From JAWWPY01 sp964412845 (GTDB lineage: Bacteria; Actinomycetota; Actinomycetes; Streptosporangiales; Streptosporangiaceae), in contig CAYPQM010000070.1 of the NCBI GenBank assembly GCA_964412845.1, forward strand, positions 1 through 34,229: a stretch of 34,229 nt of DNA. Reading direction: 5' to 3'. The notes beneath the pieces are model-generated. The model was given only the letters and a program-made list of their open reading frames with translations, did not search any database and was not told the DNA's origin. The number at the start of each line of letters is the position of its first letter. Position 1 is the stretch's first letter. The translations under genes and the position numbers were made by a program. Shown piece after piece: positions 16,384 to 24,867 of the stretch.

Positions 16384-17226
16384 GTCGTGCGCTGAGCCAT
16401 CGGCCGGGTGGAATCCCCCAGTGTGCGGTACGGACTCCGGCGCACCGGCGTAGGCACTGGCCACCGCGGGCTGGCCTCCGTTACGGGACTCCAGGCGTGG
16501 GATACCTGCGGACACCGATGGCTGCGGCCCGGTGGCCACGGACGGGAAGGTCCCGCTGTCGGTCGCACCTGCCTCAAGATCGCGCATCTGGCCTTCCAGG
16601 TATGCCTTGAGCCTGCTGCGGTACTCGCGCTCGAACGCGCGCAGGTCATCGACCCGCCGCTCAAGCTCTTCCCGCTGCTGGACCAGGGAGCCCATGGCCT
16701 GGCGATGCCGCTCCTGAGCGTCCCGCTCCAGGCTCTCGGCCCTGGCCCTGGCATCGCTGGTGATCTGCTCGGCCTGGCGCCGGGCCTTGCCCAGGATGTC
16801 GTCTGCCTCGCGGCGGGCCCGGCCCAGCGTCTCGTCGGCCTCGCGGCGGGCATCGGCGATCGCCTGATCTGCCGTCTGCTGCGCGAGCGCCAGGACGCGG
16901 GCGGCCGTGTCCATGTTGTCCTCGGCCGGCGGCATGCCCATCATCTGGGGCTCCGGGCGGCGCTCCGGCTCGGGCCGGGGCGGCTCGGGAGCCATCAGCT
17001 CCGGCGCCGGGTCGGCCAGGGGAGAACTGAGCGCGGACATCGGTACCTTGCCCCCGCGCAGGCTCTCGGCCAGCTTCGCCCGGAGTTCTTCGTTCTCCTG
17101 GATCAGCCGGTCCAGCTCGACCTCCACCTCGTCGAGGAAGGCGTCTACCTCTTCCTCGTCGTAGCCGGGCCTGAGCCTGGTGGTACTGAACTGCTTGTTC
17201 CGCACATCCGCGGGCGTCAGCGGCAT
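16375..17226 (-). CDS. divIVA: DivIVA/Wag31 polar growth protein
   Basis: A 283-residue coiled-coil protein that gathers at curved membrane and, in actinobacteria, directs polar wall growth. The N-terminal lipid-binding domain reads MPLTPADVRNKQFSTTRL and continues GYDEEEVDAFLDEVEVELDRL, the family hallmark. A linker of ~75 residues rich in Pro/Glu follows, then a long coiled coil (about residues 105-215) of Ala/Arg/Glu heptads, and a Gly/Ser/Pro-rich tail. ATG 17226 has GAGGAG 5 bases upstream. It lies 49 bases after yggT in the standard actinobacterial order. Mycobacterial Wag31 is phosphorylated near Thr73; an equivalent site here is not obvious. Confidence 0.96.
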   Translation of the reverse strand: MPLTPADVRNKQFSTTRLRPGYDEEEVDAFLDEVEVELDRLIQENEELRAKLAESLRGGKVPMSALSSPLADPAPELMAPEPPRPEPERRPEPQMMGMPPAEDNMDTAARVLALAQQTADQAIADARREADETLGRARREADDILGKARRQAEQITSDARARAESLERDAQERHRQAMGSLVQQREELERRVDDLRAFEREYRSRLKAYLEGQMRDLEAGATDSGTFPSVATGPQPSVSAGIPRLESRNGGQPAVASAYAGAPESVPHTGGFHPADGSAHDRR

Positions 17227-17275
17227 CTCGTCTCCTCGGCGCGCCTGGACTGTGTTCCTGTCGGACGTTACCCGA

Positions 17276-17560
17276 TCACAGCAGCGTCACGGCCTGCATC
17301 GCGAAAATGACCACGAAGAAGAGCACCATGAAGCTGAGGTCCAAGGCCACAGTACCGAGCCTGACCGTCGGGATGTACCGCCTTAGCAATCTCAGCGGCG
17401 GGTCGGTCGCGGTGAAGATGACCTCAGCGACGATCAGCAGCGGCCCCGTGGGAGTCCATGACCGGGAGAAAGTCTGTATCCAGCTGAAGATCAGCCTCCC
17501 GAGGAGAATCACAAGGTAGATCGAGAGCACGTAAAACAAAACTATCTTTACTATCCCCAC
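17276..17560 (-). CDS. yggT: YggT family membrane protein
   Basis: A 94-residue protein with two transmembrane helices (about 5-25 and 73-92) flanking a loop with TDPPLRLLRRYIP, the YggT family signature. Relatives lie next to sepF and divIVA in many Gram-positives and are linked to division or osmotic tolerance; the molecular role is unclear. The start is GTG 17560 with AGGG close upstream. An ATG at 17562 is out of frame. Hydrophobic residues fill almost all of the protein, consistent with full membrane embedding. Confidence 0.9.
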   Translation of the reverse strand: MGIVKIVLFYVLSIYLVILLGRLIFSWIQTFSRSWTPTGPLLIVAEVIFTATDPPLRLLRRYIPTVRLGTVALDLSFMVLFFVVIFAMQAVTLL

Positions 17561-17633
17561 ATCCCTGCCCTGCTTTCACGGACGCCGGGATGACCACCGC
17601 GGGTGCCGTTGCTGTCGGCTCGTCACTGAGCGT

Positions 17634-18146
17634 CTAACTCTGGTTGAAGAAGCCTCGTTCGGCCATGCGCGCCTTGTCCTCGGCCGTCACCTCAACGTTG
17701 ACCGGAGACAGCAGGAACACCTTGTTGGTCACTCGCTCGATGTTCCCGTGCAGCCCGAAGATCAGTCCTGCTGCGAAGTCGACGAGTCGCTTGGCGTCAC
17801 TGTCGACCATCTCGGTCAGGTTCATGATTACCGGAGTGCCCTCGCGAAAGTGCTCTCCGATGGTACGGGCCTCATTGTATGTGCGCGGGTGCAACGTGGT
17901 GATCCGGGCCAGGTCGGCAGTCTGCGCTGTCGCCGTGATGCCACGACCGGACAGCGGCTGACCAGCGTCCACGCCAAACTCACCGCGCGTTCCCCGCGCC
18001 AATGACCGGTCGCCATCAGCTTCCGGGTCAGCCGGCTCTTCGTACTCCTGGTACTCCTCCTCATAGGAGTCGTAGCCATCGTCGTACCGGTGGTCGTCCT
18101 CGACCAGGCCGAGGTAGACCGCCATCTTGTGCATCGCGCTGGCCAT
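17634..18146 (-). CDS. sepF: SepF, FtsZ membrane anchor
   Basis: A 170-residue cytoplasmic protein that bundles FtsZ and ties it to the membrane; actinobacteria lack FtsA and rely on SepF. The N-terminus (MASAMHKMAVYLGLVED) is the amphipathic membrane-binding helix. An acidic Tyr/Glu linker (residues 19-50) follows. The conserved C-terminal domain spans about 78-165 with RTYNEARTIGEHFREG, VIMNLTEM and DFAAGLIFGL. ATG 18146 has GGAGG 8 bases upstream. It is 48 bases after yggS, in the usual ftsZ-pgeF-yggS-sepF order. Confidence 0.96.
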   Translation of the reverse strand: MASAMHKMAVYLGLVEDDHRYDDGYDSYEEEYQEYEEPADPEADGDRSLARGTRGEFGVDAGQPLSGRGITATAQTADLARITTLHPRTYNEARTIGEHFREGTPVIMNLTEMVDSDAKRLVDFAAGLIFGLHGNIERVTNKVFLLSPVNVEVTAEDKARMAERGFFNQS

Positions 18147-18194
18147 CCTTCAGCCCTCCGTCATCACTGTCGCGCAGCCCCGCTGGGTCGGACA

Positions 18195-18944
18195 TTACCT
18201 GACCAAGGCCGGACGGCCGCCGAGCAACGCCGTACCGACTCGCACGTGTGTCGCTCCGGCCGCGATGGCCGCCTCAAGGTCGCCGCTCATGCCAGCCGAG
18301 ATCATGGCCGCTTCCGGGTGTATCGCGCGGACCGCGGCGGCGATCTCGGCGAGCCTGCCGAACGCGGCAGCAGGCAGGCTGTCCAGGGGCGCGACAGCCA
18401 TCACACCGCCGAGCAGCAGGCCTGGCTCCGCCGCGACGGCGTCAGCAATCTGCGGCACCTGCTGGGCCACCGCGCCGCCGCGGCTGGTGTCCCCGTCGAG
18501 GCTGACCTGAACCAGGCAGCGCACCCGGCGGTCAGCCCGCCGGGCCTGTGTGCCCAGCGCCTGGACCAGCCGCAACCGGTCGACCGAGTGCACGACGTGG
18601 GCATAGGACACCACGCTGGCGCACTTGTTCGTCTGCAGCCGGCCCACGAAGTGCCAGGTGAGCGCGGGGCCAAGCGCCGCGCATTGGGCCGCCTTGGGTG
18701 CTGCTTCCTGGTCCCGGTTCTCCCCGACATCGCGCACGCCCAACTCACTGAGCAGGCGGACATCGGAGGCGGGGAATGTCTTGGTGATCGCGATGAGGGT
18801 GACCTCACTGGCGCCACGGCCCGCGGCCTGGCAGGCCGCGGCGATCCGGCGGCGCACCAGGTCAAGCCGGACAGCCAGTTCGGCGCTGCGGCGGCCCGCC
18901 TCCACCAGTGAGCGGCCCGGGTCCGCCGGTGAGCCGTCAGTCAC
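18195..18944 (-). CDS. yggS: YggS/PLPBP family pyridoxal phosphate homeostasis protein
   Basis: A 249-residue single-domain PLP-binding protein with alanine-racemase-like barrel. The PLP lysine is expected in LIAITKTFPASDV; further family motifs are GVRDVGENR, HFVGRLQTNK, and the C-terminal SAGMSGDLEAAI and VRVGTALLGGR. Homologues buffer PLP and affect amino-acid pools; no enzyme reaction is established. The start is GTG 18944, seven bases after the pgeF stop, so the genes are very likely co-translated. A longer frame to 19124 would lie inside pgeF and is rejected. No clear ribosome binding site, consistent with coupling. Confidence 0.93.
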   Translation of the reverse strand: MTDGSPADPGRSLVEAGRRSAELAVRLDLVRRRIAAACQAAGRGASEVTLIAITKTFPASDVRLLSELGVRDVGENRDQEAAPKAAQCAALGPALTWHFVGRLQTNKCASVVSYAHVVHSVDRLRLVQALGTQARRADRRVRCLVQVSLDGDTSRGGAVAQQVPQIADAVAAEPGLLLGGVMAVAPLDSLPAAAFGRLAEIAAAVRAIHPEAAMISAGMSGDLEAAIAAGATHVRVGTALLGGRPALVR

Positions 18945-18951
18945 CGGGACA

Positions 18952-19713
18952 TCACGTCTCAAGCCAGACAAGGCCCGCGAACCGCCCGGTGCGCCCATCG
19001 CGCCGGAACGAATACAGGTCCGGCGTCTCGGCCGTGCACCGCGGGTCGTTATCCAGCTGCCGGATCCCGGCCCGGACCAGCTGCGCCGTGATGCCGGCCC
19101 TGATGTCCAGCCCCGGGGTGCCACGCCGGGTCCGGCAGGCCGCCTCAGGGACGGCCGCCGCCACCCGGTCGTGCAGCTGCGCGGAAACCTCGTAACAGCC
19201 GCCGCAGATGGCCGGGCCGATCAGCGCGCGCATTCGGGCCGGGTCCGCGCCCGCGCCCACCATCGCCGCCACGAGGGCGGTCACCACCCCGGCGGCCGTT
19301 CCGGCACGGCCCGAGTGGGCCGCGCCGACGATCCGGGCCCGCGGGTCGGTGAGCAGAACGCAGGCACAGTCGGCGGCCAGCACGCCGAGGGCCAGCCCGG
19401 GCACATCGGTGAAGATCGCATCGACCTCCTGGCCGGACGAGCCGCCATCCGCGTAGCTGACCCGCGGTCCGTGCACCTGCCGCATCCAGATCAGCCCGGC
19501 TGGCGCGACCCCGCAGGCCTGCGCCGCCCGGGCCCGGTTACGGGCCACGGCATCAGGCTCGTCGCCCACGGCACCGCTCATGTTCAGCGTGTCGTAGGGC
19601 GGCTGGCTGACGCCGCCGGAGCGGCCGGTGAACGCGGCACCCACCCCCGGCGCGAACTCAAACGCAGCCACCGGGCCAGCGGCAGCACCCAGCCCGTCAG
19701 CCGCCACGCTCAC
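18952..19713 (-). CDS. pgeF: PgeF/YfiH family peptidoglycan editing factor (multicopper oxidase-like fold)
   Basis: A 253-residue member of the former laccase-domain family; E. coli YfiH removes UDP-MurNAc-L-Ser precursors, improving fidelity of wall synthesis. The predicted metal-site residues are His81 (QVHG), Cys116 (ADC) and His133. Around His133 the sequence is AHSGRAG rather than the more widespread AHAGWRG. Other motifs are GRSGGVS, GPAICGGCYEV and YSFRRDGRTGR. The start is GTG 19713, overlapping the ftsZ stop as GTGA. Position between ftsZ and yggS is the actinobacterial norm (ylmD). Whether it edits Ser-containing precursors or acts otherwise is inferred from the family. Confidence 0.92.
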   Translation of the reverse strand: MSVAADGLGAAAGPVAAFEFAPGVGAAFTGRSGGVSQPPYDTLNMSGAVGDEPDAVARNRARAAQACGVAPAGLIWMRQVHGPRVSYADGGSSGQEVDAIFTDVPGLALGVLAADCACVLLTDPRARIVGAAHSGRAGTAAGVVTALVAAMVGAGADPARMRALIGPAICGGCYEVSAQLHDRVAAAVPEAACRTRRGTPGLDIRAGITAQLVRAGIRQLDNDPRCTAETPDLYSFRRDGRTGRFAGLVWLET

Positions 19714-21056
19714 TTGAGGAAGTCGGGAACGTCGAGTTCGTCGTCCTCTTCGAACACCACGGACCGGCGCCGCGTGGTCGCTGCGTCAAACACCCGTGCC
19801 GCCGCCGCCGCGTCCGGCCGTGGCCGGGGCGTGGCCGTGGGCGCGGGCCGCGGCGAGGGAACGCCCTCCGCCCCGGCGTCCTGATCGGCGGAGGTATCTG
19901 CCACCGACGAGTACACCGACTGCTCCGGCACCGAGGCCGAGAACTCCTCATACGACGCGGACATGGCTGCGGTCCCCGCGGGCACCGCGGCCGATCCAGC
20001 GTCAGCCAGAGCCGACCGGTAGGCGTCGTCAGCCAGGGCGCCGGCCGAGCCGGACGCACCGCTGGCTCCCTGGCCGGTGACCGCCCGCACCGGCCTCGGC
20101 CGCCGGCTGCTGCCCTCGTCGAACCCGGCGGCGATGACCGTGACCCGGACCTCGTCGCCGAGGGCGTCGTCGATGACGGCACCGAAAATGATGTTGGCCT
20201 CCGAGGCCGCCGAGTTGGCGACCAGCTGGGCCGCCTCGTTGATCTCGAACAGGCCAAGGTCGGAGCCGCCCTGGATGGACAGCAGGACGCCGTGCGCACC
20301 ATCGATGCTGGCCTCGAGCAGCGGGCTGGAGATCGCCATCTCAGCGGCCGCCACCGAGCGGTCGTCGCCCCGGGACGAACCGATGCCCATGAGAGCGGAG
20401 CCCGCGCCCGACATCACCGATTTCACGTCGGCGAAGTCCAGGTTGATCAGCCCAGGCGTGGTGATCAGGTCGGTAATTCCCTGCACACCTGAGAGCAGCA
20501 CCTGGTCGGCGGCCTTGAACGCATCAAGCACACTCACGTGGCGATCTGAGATCGACAGCAGGCGGTCGTTCGGAATCACAATGAGCGTATCCACCTCATT
20601 GCGCAGGCGTTCGATGCCCAGTTCAGCCTGAGCTGCCCGGCGCTTGCCCTCGAAACCGAATGGCCTGGTGACCACGCCAATAGTGAGCGCACCCAGCGAT
20701 CTGGCCACGTTAGCGACGATAGGCGCGCCGCCGGTGCCGGTGCCGCCGCCTTCGCCCGCCGTGACGAAGACCATATCGGCCCCCTTGAGGACCTCCTCGA
20801 TCTCCTCGCGATGGTCCTCCGCGGCCCGGGAGCCGACTTCGGGGTTAGCACCAGCGCCGAGCCCGCGAGTGAGTTCCCGCCCGACATCAAGCTTGACGTC
20901 CGCGTCGCTCATGAGCAGCGCCTGCGCGTCCGTGTTGATGGCGATGAACTCAACGCCTTTGAGTCCCTCTTCGATCATCCGGTTCACGGCATTGACGCCG
21001 CCCCCGCCGATACCGACTACCTTGATGACCGCCAGATAATTCTGCGGTGCTGCCAC
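19710..21056 (-). CDS. ftsZ: Cell division GTPase FtsZ
   Basis: A 448-residue tubulin homologue that forms the Z ring. The tubulin signature GGGTGTG is at 103-109. The T7 catalytic loop reads NLDFADVKSVM. A low-complexity linker of ~115 residues (about 318-435) precedes the C-terminal peptide DDELDVPDFLK, the binding site for SepF and FtsW. The start is GTG 21056, giving MAAPQNYLAVIKVVGIGGGG as in other actinobacteria; GGAAAGGG lies about 8 bases upstream. The frame is open to 21299 but those codons overlap the promoter and leader. It is followed by pgeF with a GTGA overlap. Confidence 0.97.
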   Translation of the reverse strand: MAAPQNYLAVIKVVGIGGGGVNAVNRMIEEGLKGVEFIAINTDAQALLMSDADVKLDVGRELTRGLGAGANPEVGSRAAEDHREEIEEVLKGADMVFVTAGEGGGTGTGGAPIVANVARSLGALTIGVVTRPFGFEGKRRAAQAELGIERLRNEVDTLIVIPNDRLLSISDRHVSVLDAFKAADQVLLSGVQGITDLITTPGLINLDFADVKSVMSGAGSALMGIGSSRGDDRSVAAAEMAISSPLLEASIDGAHGVLLSIQGGSDLGLFEINEAAQLVANSAASEANIIFGAVIDDALGDEVRVTVIAAGFDEGSSRRPRPVRAVTGQGASGASGSAGALADDAYRSALADAGSAAVPAGTAAMSASYEEFSASVPEQSVYSSVADTSADQDAGAEGVPSPRPAPTATPRPRPDAAAAARVFDAATTRRRSVVFEEDDELDVPDFLK

Positions 21057-21208
21057 GAGGAGGGCCCTTTCCGCTCGTTTGCCTCTATCGTGTTCCTGCC
21101 CGCCGTTTTCACGGCCGGTTAGGGTGCTAATCCCGGGAAACCACCGCCTCAGCGTCCTGCCGAAATACCGCCCCCATAGCGTTGGCTGGGCATTTCCCGC
21201 GATTTCCA

Positions 21209-21237
21209 GTGAGTCAAGACTCACTCTCAACTTGAGA
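21209..21237 (-). promoter_or_regulatory. Two adjacent perfect palindromes in the ftsZ leader
   Basis: GTGAGTCAAGACTCAC (21209-21224; 7-bp arms, 2-base centre) directly abuts TCTCAACTTGAGA (21225-21237; 6-bp arms, 1-base centre). They sit 27-56 bases downstream of the predicted ftsZ start of transcription, in an AT-rich island. They may be operator sites for a dimeric repressor or RNA hairpins. Symmetry is seen directly; function is inferred. Confidence 0.6.
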
Positions 21238-21270
21238 TTTAGAGTTATGTCATCCTGGCGATTGATACGG

Positions 21271-21299
21271 ACAGTAGGGTTGCGCGGCACCTGGGTCAA
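21271..21299 (-). promoter_or_regulatory. Predicted ftsZ promoter
   Basis: On the minus strand TTGACC (21294-21299) is followed after exactly 17 bases by TACTGT (21271-21276). This is a strong match to a principal-sigma promoter (5 of 6 at -35, TAnnnT at -10). It predicts a start of transcription near 21264 and a leader of about 208 bases before GTG 21056. It lies in the 301-base gap between ftsQ and ftsZ (21057-21357), the longest gap in the cluster. Confidence 0.7.
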
Positions 21300-21357
21300 C
21301 TAACCACGCGCGAACGGGGTCGGCGTGTCGCGATCACCCCGGAACCACGGCCGTCGA

Positions 21358-22188
21358 TTACCCGCCGGTCATCGCGGTCTCCGGGGCGCTGACGTCGTAG
21401 CTGCGGGCATGGGTGTGCATCAGCACGGTGAGTTCCTTGGCCTTGGCGACGGGCCGGTCCGGGCCGCCCCACACGATGGTGACCCCGTCAGCCAGGGTGA
21501 GTGTCACATCGGACGCACTCGGCGCGGCCACGGTGGTGACCCTGGCGGCCAGTCTGGCGGGCAGCTCGCGGAGCACCGCGGCGGCCGCGTACACCGCCGG
21601 GCTGTCCCGCAGCGAGGCGATGGCCACCACCGCCCCGGCTGACCCCGCCGGCCCGGGCTGGAGCGTGAGCCGCGGCATCCGCTTCGGCCTCGTCGCCGCC
21701 TGCAGCACCGGCACGCCGAACCTGTCGATCAGCTGGTACCCGCGGCCGCTGGGCACCGCGAGCACCGGCGTCCGCTCACGCACCGAGATCGTCAGCGCGT
21801 CCGGCCACGCCCTGGACACCCGCGCGGATTCGATCTGCCTGATCCGCTCGATCCGGTGCGCTACCGCTGCGGTGTTGACCCGGATCAGCGGAAGTCCCTG
21901 CGGCACAGCGGCCGCGGCCAGCACGTCGGCCCGCGGCACCAGGTGCGTGCCGGTGACCTGGATCGAGCGCACGACCAGGAACCGCGACCCCACCAGGGCC
22001 CAGCCGACCCCGGCGACGATCCCGAGGATGGCGAGCGCGAAGAACGCCGCCCGCCACGGCGTGTGCCGCTGGCCGGTCGCCGGCCCGCTGGCCGGCCCGT
22101 TCGCCGGGCCGCTGGCCGACCCGCTCGCCGGCGCGTTCGCCGGGCCGCTGCCCGGCCTGCTCGCTGGCGCGTTCGCCGGGCCGCTCAC
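21358..22188 (-). CDS. ftsQ: Divisome protein FtsQ/DivIB
   Basis: A 276-residue bitopic division protein that links FtsL to the rest of the divisome. The cytoplasmic tail (residues 2-39) is a degenerate repeat of GPANAPAS-like units. One transmembrane helix lies at about 45-66 (FFALAILGIVAGVGWALVG). The POTRA domain follows (FLVVRSIQVTGTHLVPRADV, about 70-138), then the beta domain with SVRERTPVLAVPSGRGYQLID and a C-terminal end. The start is GTG 22188, overlapping the murC stop as GTGA. It is followed by a 301-base gap with the ftsZ promoter. Confidence 0.94.
   Translation of the reverse strand: MSGPANAPASRPGSGPANAPASGSASGPANGPASGPATGQRHTPWRAAFFALAILGIVAGVGWALVGSRFLVVRSIQVTGTHLVPRADVLAAAAVPQGLPLIRVNTAAVAHRIERIRQIESARVSRAWPDALTISVRERTPVLAVPSGRGYQLIDRFGVPVLQAATRPKRMPRLTLQPGPAGSAGAVVAIASLRDSPAVYAAAAVLRELPARLAARVTTVAAPSASDVTLTLADGVTIVWGGPDRPVAKAKELTVLMHTHARSYDVSAPETAMTGG
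22072..22185. repeat. Degenerate 18-base-type repeat encoding the FtsQ N-terminal tail
   Basis: GCGTTCGCCGGGCCGCTG and close variants recur through this stretch (perfect copies near 22133 and 22168 on the + strand). They encode GPANAPAS, GPANGPAS and GPASGPATG segments. The array is entirely within ftsQ, so copy-number change in multiples of three would be tolerated. Confidence 0.7.
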
Positions 22189-23654
22189 CCGTCCACCCCG
22201 GCCCGGGCGCGCAGCGCGGCCACGATGAGCGGGCCGAGGGTGGTGACGTCACCGGCGCCCATGGTGAGCACCAGATCCCCCGGTTTGGCGCTCACCGCCA
22301 CACTGCCTGGCACGGCCGCGGCGTCCGGCAGGTAGCGGGCCCGCCGCCCAGGCACCTGGGCGGCCACCAGTTCCCCGGTCACCCCCGGTTCCGGGTCTTC
22401 CCTGGCCGCGTACACGTCGAGCACGAACACCTCGTCAGCGAGGCCCAGCGCCTCGCCGAACCCGGTGGCGAAGATCCGCGTCCGGCTGAACAGGTGCGGC
22501 TGGAAGACGGCGATGACCCGGCCGCCCTCGGCGATGTCCCGCGCTGCCCGCAGGTCGGCCGCCACCTCCGTCGGGTGATGCGCGTAGCTGTCCAGGACCC
22601 GCACGCCGTCGACTTCGCCCTTGAGCTCAAGCCGCCGCAGCGCGCCCCGGTAGGCCGCCAGCCCGCTGATGATCTGCCCGGCCGGAAAGCCCAGTTCGGC
22701 GGCGACAGCGAAGACCCCGGCCGCGTTCAGCGCGTTGTGCCGCCCGGGCACCCCGACGCCAAGCCGGACAACCCCCGGATTACCCAACGGACCGTCCGCC
22801 GGGACTGTCAGCTCCAGGCTCACCGCCATGCCGCGGGTGGTGACCCCGCTGACCCGGTAATCGGCGTCGGCGGACTCGCCGTAGCTGCGCACCCTGACCG
22901 GGAGCCCCGGGGCGGCACCGGCCCGTGATGCGGCGGCCCGGGTGGCAGCGGCCAGCGCGGCCGCGCCGGGGTCATCCGCGCAGGCCACCAGGAGGCCACC
23001 GGGACGGATCCGCCGGGTGAAGGCCGCGAAGGCCGCCTCGATCTCCGCCAGGCCGGGATAGTTGTCCAGGTGGTCGGCCTCGACGCAGGTCACCATGGCC
23101 GCCTCCGGCGAGAGCATCAGGAACGACCCGTCGCTCTCGTCCGCCTCCGCGACGAAGAAGTCCCCCGCGCCGTCGTCGGCGCCGAGCCCGGTCCCGGCCA
23201 GGATGCCGCCGATGACGTACGACGGGTCCGCGCCGCACTCCCGGAGCACCGTGGTCAGCATGGAGGTGCTGGTGGTCTTGCCGTGTGTGCCCGCGATCGC
23301 GACCCCGCGCCGGCCGAGCATGACCGAAGCCAGCGCGGCGGCGCGGTGCAGCACCCGCAGCCCGCGGCGGCGGGCCTCGGCCAGTTCGGGATTGCTGTCC
23401 CTGATCGCGGTGGACACGACCAGGGTGTCGGCGTCACCGACGTTGGCCGCCGCGTGCCCGACGTGCACCTGGGCGCCGAGCGCGGCCAGCCCGGCGAGCG
23501 CGTCGGAACTCGCCGAGTCGCTGCCGGACACGGTCACTCCGCGGGCCAGCATGATCCGGGCGATGCCCGACATGCCGGCCCCGCCGATGCCGGTGAAATG
23601 CACCCGTCCCAGCTCGTCCAGGCTCACCGGGTCCACCGGAGTCACCAGGCCCAT
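22185..23654 (-). CDS. murC: UDP-N-acetylmuramate--L-alanine ligase MurC
   Basis: Adds L-Ala to UDP-MurNAc, the first ligase of the stem peptide; cytoplasmic, 489 residues. The UDP-binding Rossmann motif is GIGGAGM at 22-28 and the ATP loop is GTHGKTTS at 122-129. EADESDGSFL and the C-terminal YAHHPTEV motif are family hallmarks. ATG 23654 is preceded by AAGGGG about 5 bases upstream; an in-frame GTG at 23672 lacks a ribosome binding site. It follows murG after 54 bases and overlaps ftsQ by GTGA, the usual ftsW-murG-murC-ftsQ order. Confidence 0.96.
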   Translation of the reverse strand: MGLVTPVDPVSLDELGRVHFTGIGGAGMSGIARIMLARGVTVSGSDSASSDALAGLAALGAQVHVGHAAANVGDADTLVVSTAIRDSNPELAEARRRGLRVLHRAAALASVMLGRRGVAIAGTHGKTTSTSMLTTVLRECGADPSYVIGGILAGTGLGADDGAGDFFVAEADESDGSFLMLSPEAAMVTCVEADHLDNYPGLAEIEAAFAAFTRRIRPGGLLVACADDPGAAALAAATRAAASRAGAAPGLPVRVRSYGESADADYRVSGVTTRGMAVSLELTVPADGPLGNPGVVRLGVGVPGRHNALNAAGVFAVAAELGFPAGQIISGLAAYRGALRRLELKGEVDGVRVLDSYAHHPTEVAADLRAARDIAEGGRVIAVFQPHLFSRTRIFATGFGEALGLADEVFVLDVYAAREDPEPGVTGELVAAQVPGRRARYLPDAAAVPGSVAVSAKPGDLVLTMGAGDVTTLGPLIVAALRARAGVDG

Positions 23655-23708
23655 GCCGCCCCCTTGCCGCACCCGTGGGTCTGCGTCACAGCCGCTCCCG
23701 CTGGTCGG

Positions 23709-24794
23709 TCATCGCTCGCCCCGCGAGATGGCGATTACCTCGCGGGCCAGCCAGGAGTCCGCGTCCCGGGATCCGATCGAGGACGCGGCCGCGGACATGG
23801 CCGCCACCAGTTCCGCGTCCAGCAGGATGGGCAGCAGCATGTCGCGGATCCACTGCGGGCTCAGCTCGGCGTCGGGCACGATCAGTCCGCCCCCCGCCTC
23901 TTCGATCGGCAGGGCGTTGAGCCGCTGCTCGCCGTTGCCGTGCGGGAGCGGCACGTACACGGCGGGCAGCCCGACCGCGGTCAGCTCCGCGCAGGTCATC
24001 GCCCCGCTCCGGCAGATCGCGAAGTCCGCGGCACCGTAGGCGAGATCCATCCGGTCCACGTAGGGCAGCGTGATGTAGGGCGGGCCCGCCGCGGGCATCC
24101 GGACATCCAGGTCGCTGCGCGGGCCGAGGATGTGCAGCACCTGGATGCCGGCGTCGCGGATCCACGCCGCCGCGTCGAGCACGGCGTAGTTCAGCGAGCG
24201 GGCGCCCTGGGATCCCCCGGTCACCAGGAGCACCGGCAGGTCGGGCCGGAGCCCGAAATGCGCACGTGCCTTGTCCGCGACGGCCAGCCGGTCCAGCGCG
24301 GCTATCTCGTGCCGCAGCGGGATGCCGATGCAGACGGCATTGGGCAGGTTGGTGCGCGGGCTACCGGTGAACACATGCCGGGTGAACCGTGCGCCGAGCC
24401 GGTTGGCCAGGCCCGGCCGTGCGTTGGCCTCGTGGATCACGATGGGCACGTGGCGGCGCCGCGCGGCCAGGTAGCCAGGCGTGGCGACGTAGCCGCCGAA
24501 TCCGACCAGCACGGAGGCACGCGTCCGCTCCAGCACCTCGGCGGCGGCCGCCACCGCGCCGTTCAGCCGGCCGGGCACGCTGATCAGCTGGCTGCTCAGG
24601 CCGCGGGGCAGCGGGACCGCCGGGATCAGCGCGAGTTCATACCCGCGCAGCGGCACCAGCCTGGTCTCCAGCCCGCGCTCCGTGCCCAGGCAGGTGATTT
24701 CGATCCGGGGGTCAGCGCGCCGCAACGCGTCGGCGAGGGCCAGGGCGGGCTCGATATGGCCCGCAGTGCCTCCGCCTGCGAGTACGACGCTCAA
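23709..24794 (-). CDS. murG: Lipid II synthase MurG
   Basis: Transfers GlcNAc from UDP-GlcNAc to lipid I at the cytoplasmic membrane face, forming lipid II; 361 residues. The N-terminal glycine-rich loop is GGGTAGHI at 7-14, followed by EPALALADAL. The second domain has TGGSQGARSLN and the donor-site ICRSGAMTCAEL. The start is chosen as TTG 24794: AAGGAGG lies 10 bases upstream, and the first residues then match the family (LSVVLAGGGTAGHIEPALA). A GTG at 24842 is in frame but would place the ribosome binding site inside the gene. It follows ftsW after 73 bases. Confidence 0.95.
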   Translation of the reverse strand: MSVVLAGGGTAGHIEPALALADALRRADPRIEITCLGTERGLETRLVPLRGYELALIPAVPLPRGLSSQLISVPGRLNGAVAAAAEVLERTRASVLVGFGGYVATPGYLAARRRHVPIVIHEANARPGLANRLGARFTRHVFTGSPRTNLPNAVCIGIPLRHEIAALDRLAVADKARAHFGLRPDLPVLLVTGGSQGARSLNYAVLDAAAWIRDAGIQVLHILGPRSDLDVRMPAAGPPYITLPYVDRMDLAYGAADFAICRSGAMTCAELTAVGLPAVYVPLPHGNGEQRLNALPIEEAGGGLIVPDAELSPQWIRDMLLPILLDAELVAAMSAAASSIGSRDADSWLAREVIAISRGER

Positions 24795-24867
24795 CGCAGA
24801 CCCACCTCCTTGCGGGACCGGATCGGGCCCAGGCGCCGTCACGGCCCCTGGCCCGGCCCAGCGCGGC

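Noticed and set aside
21216..21250. A BldD, WhiA or SoxR binding site in the ftsZ leader
   Set aside because: The palindromes do not match the consensus sites I recall closely enough; no regulator is named.
21060..21299. N-terminal extension of FtsZ to 21299
   Set aside because: The extra codons overlap the promoter and palindromes; FtsZ similarity starts at GTG 21056.
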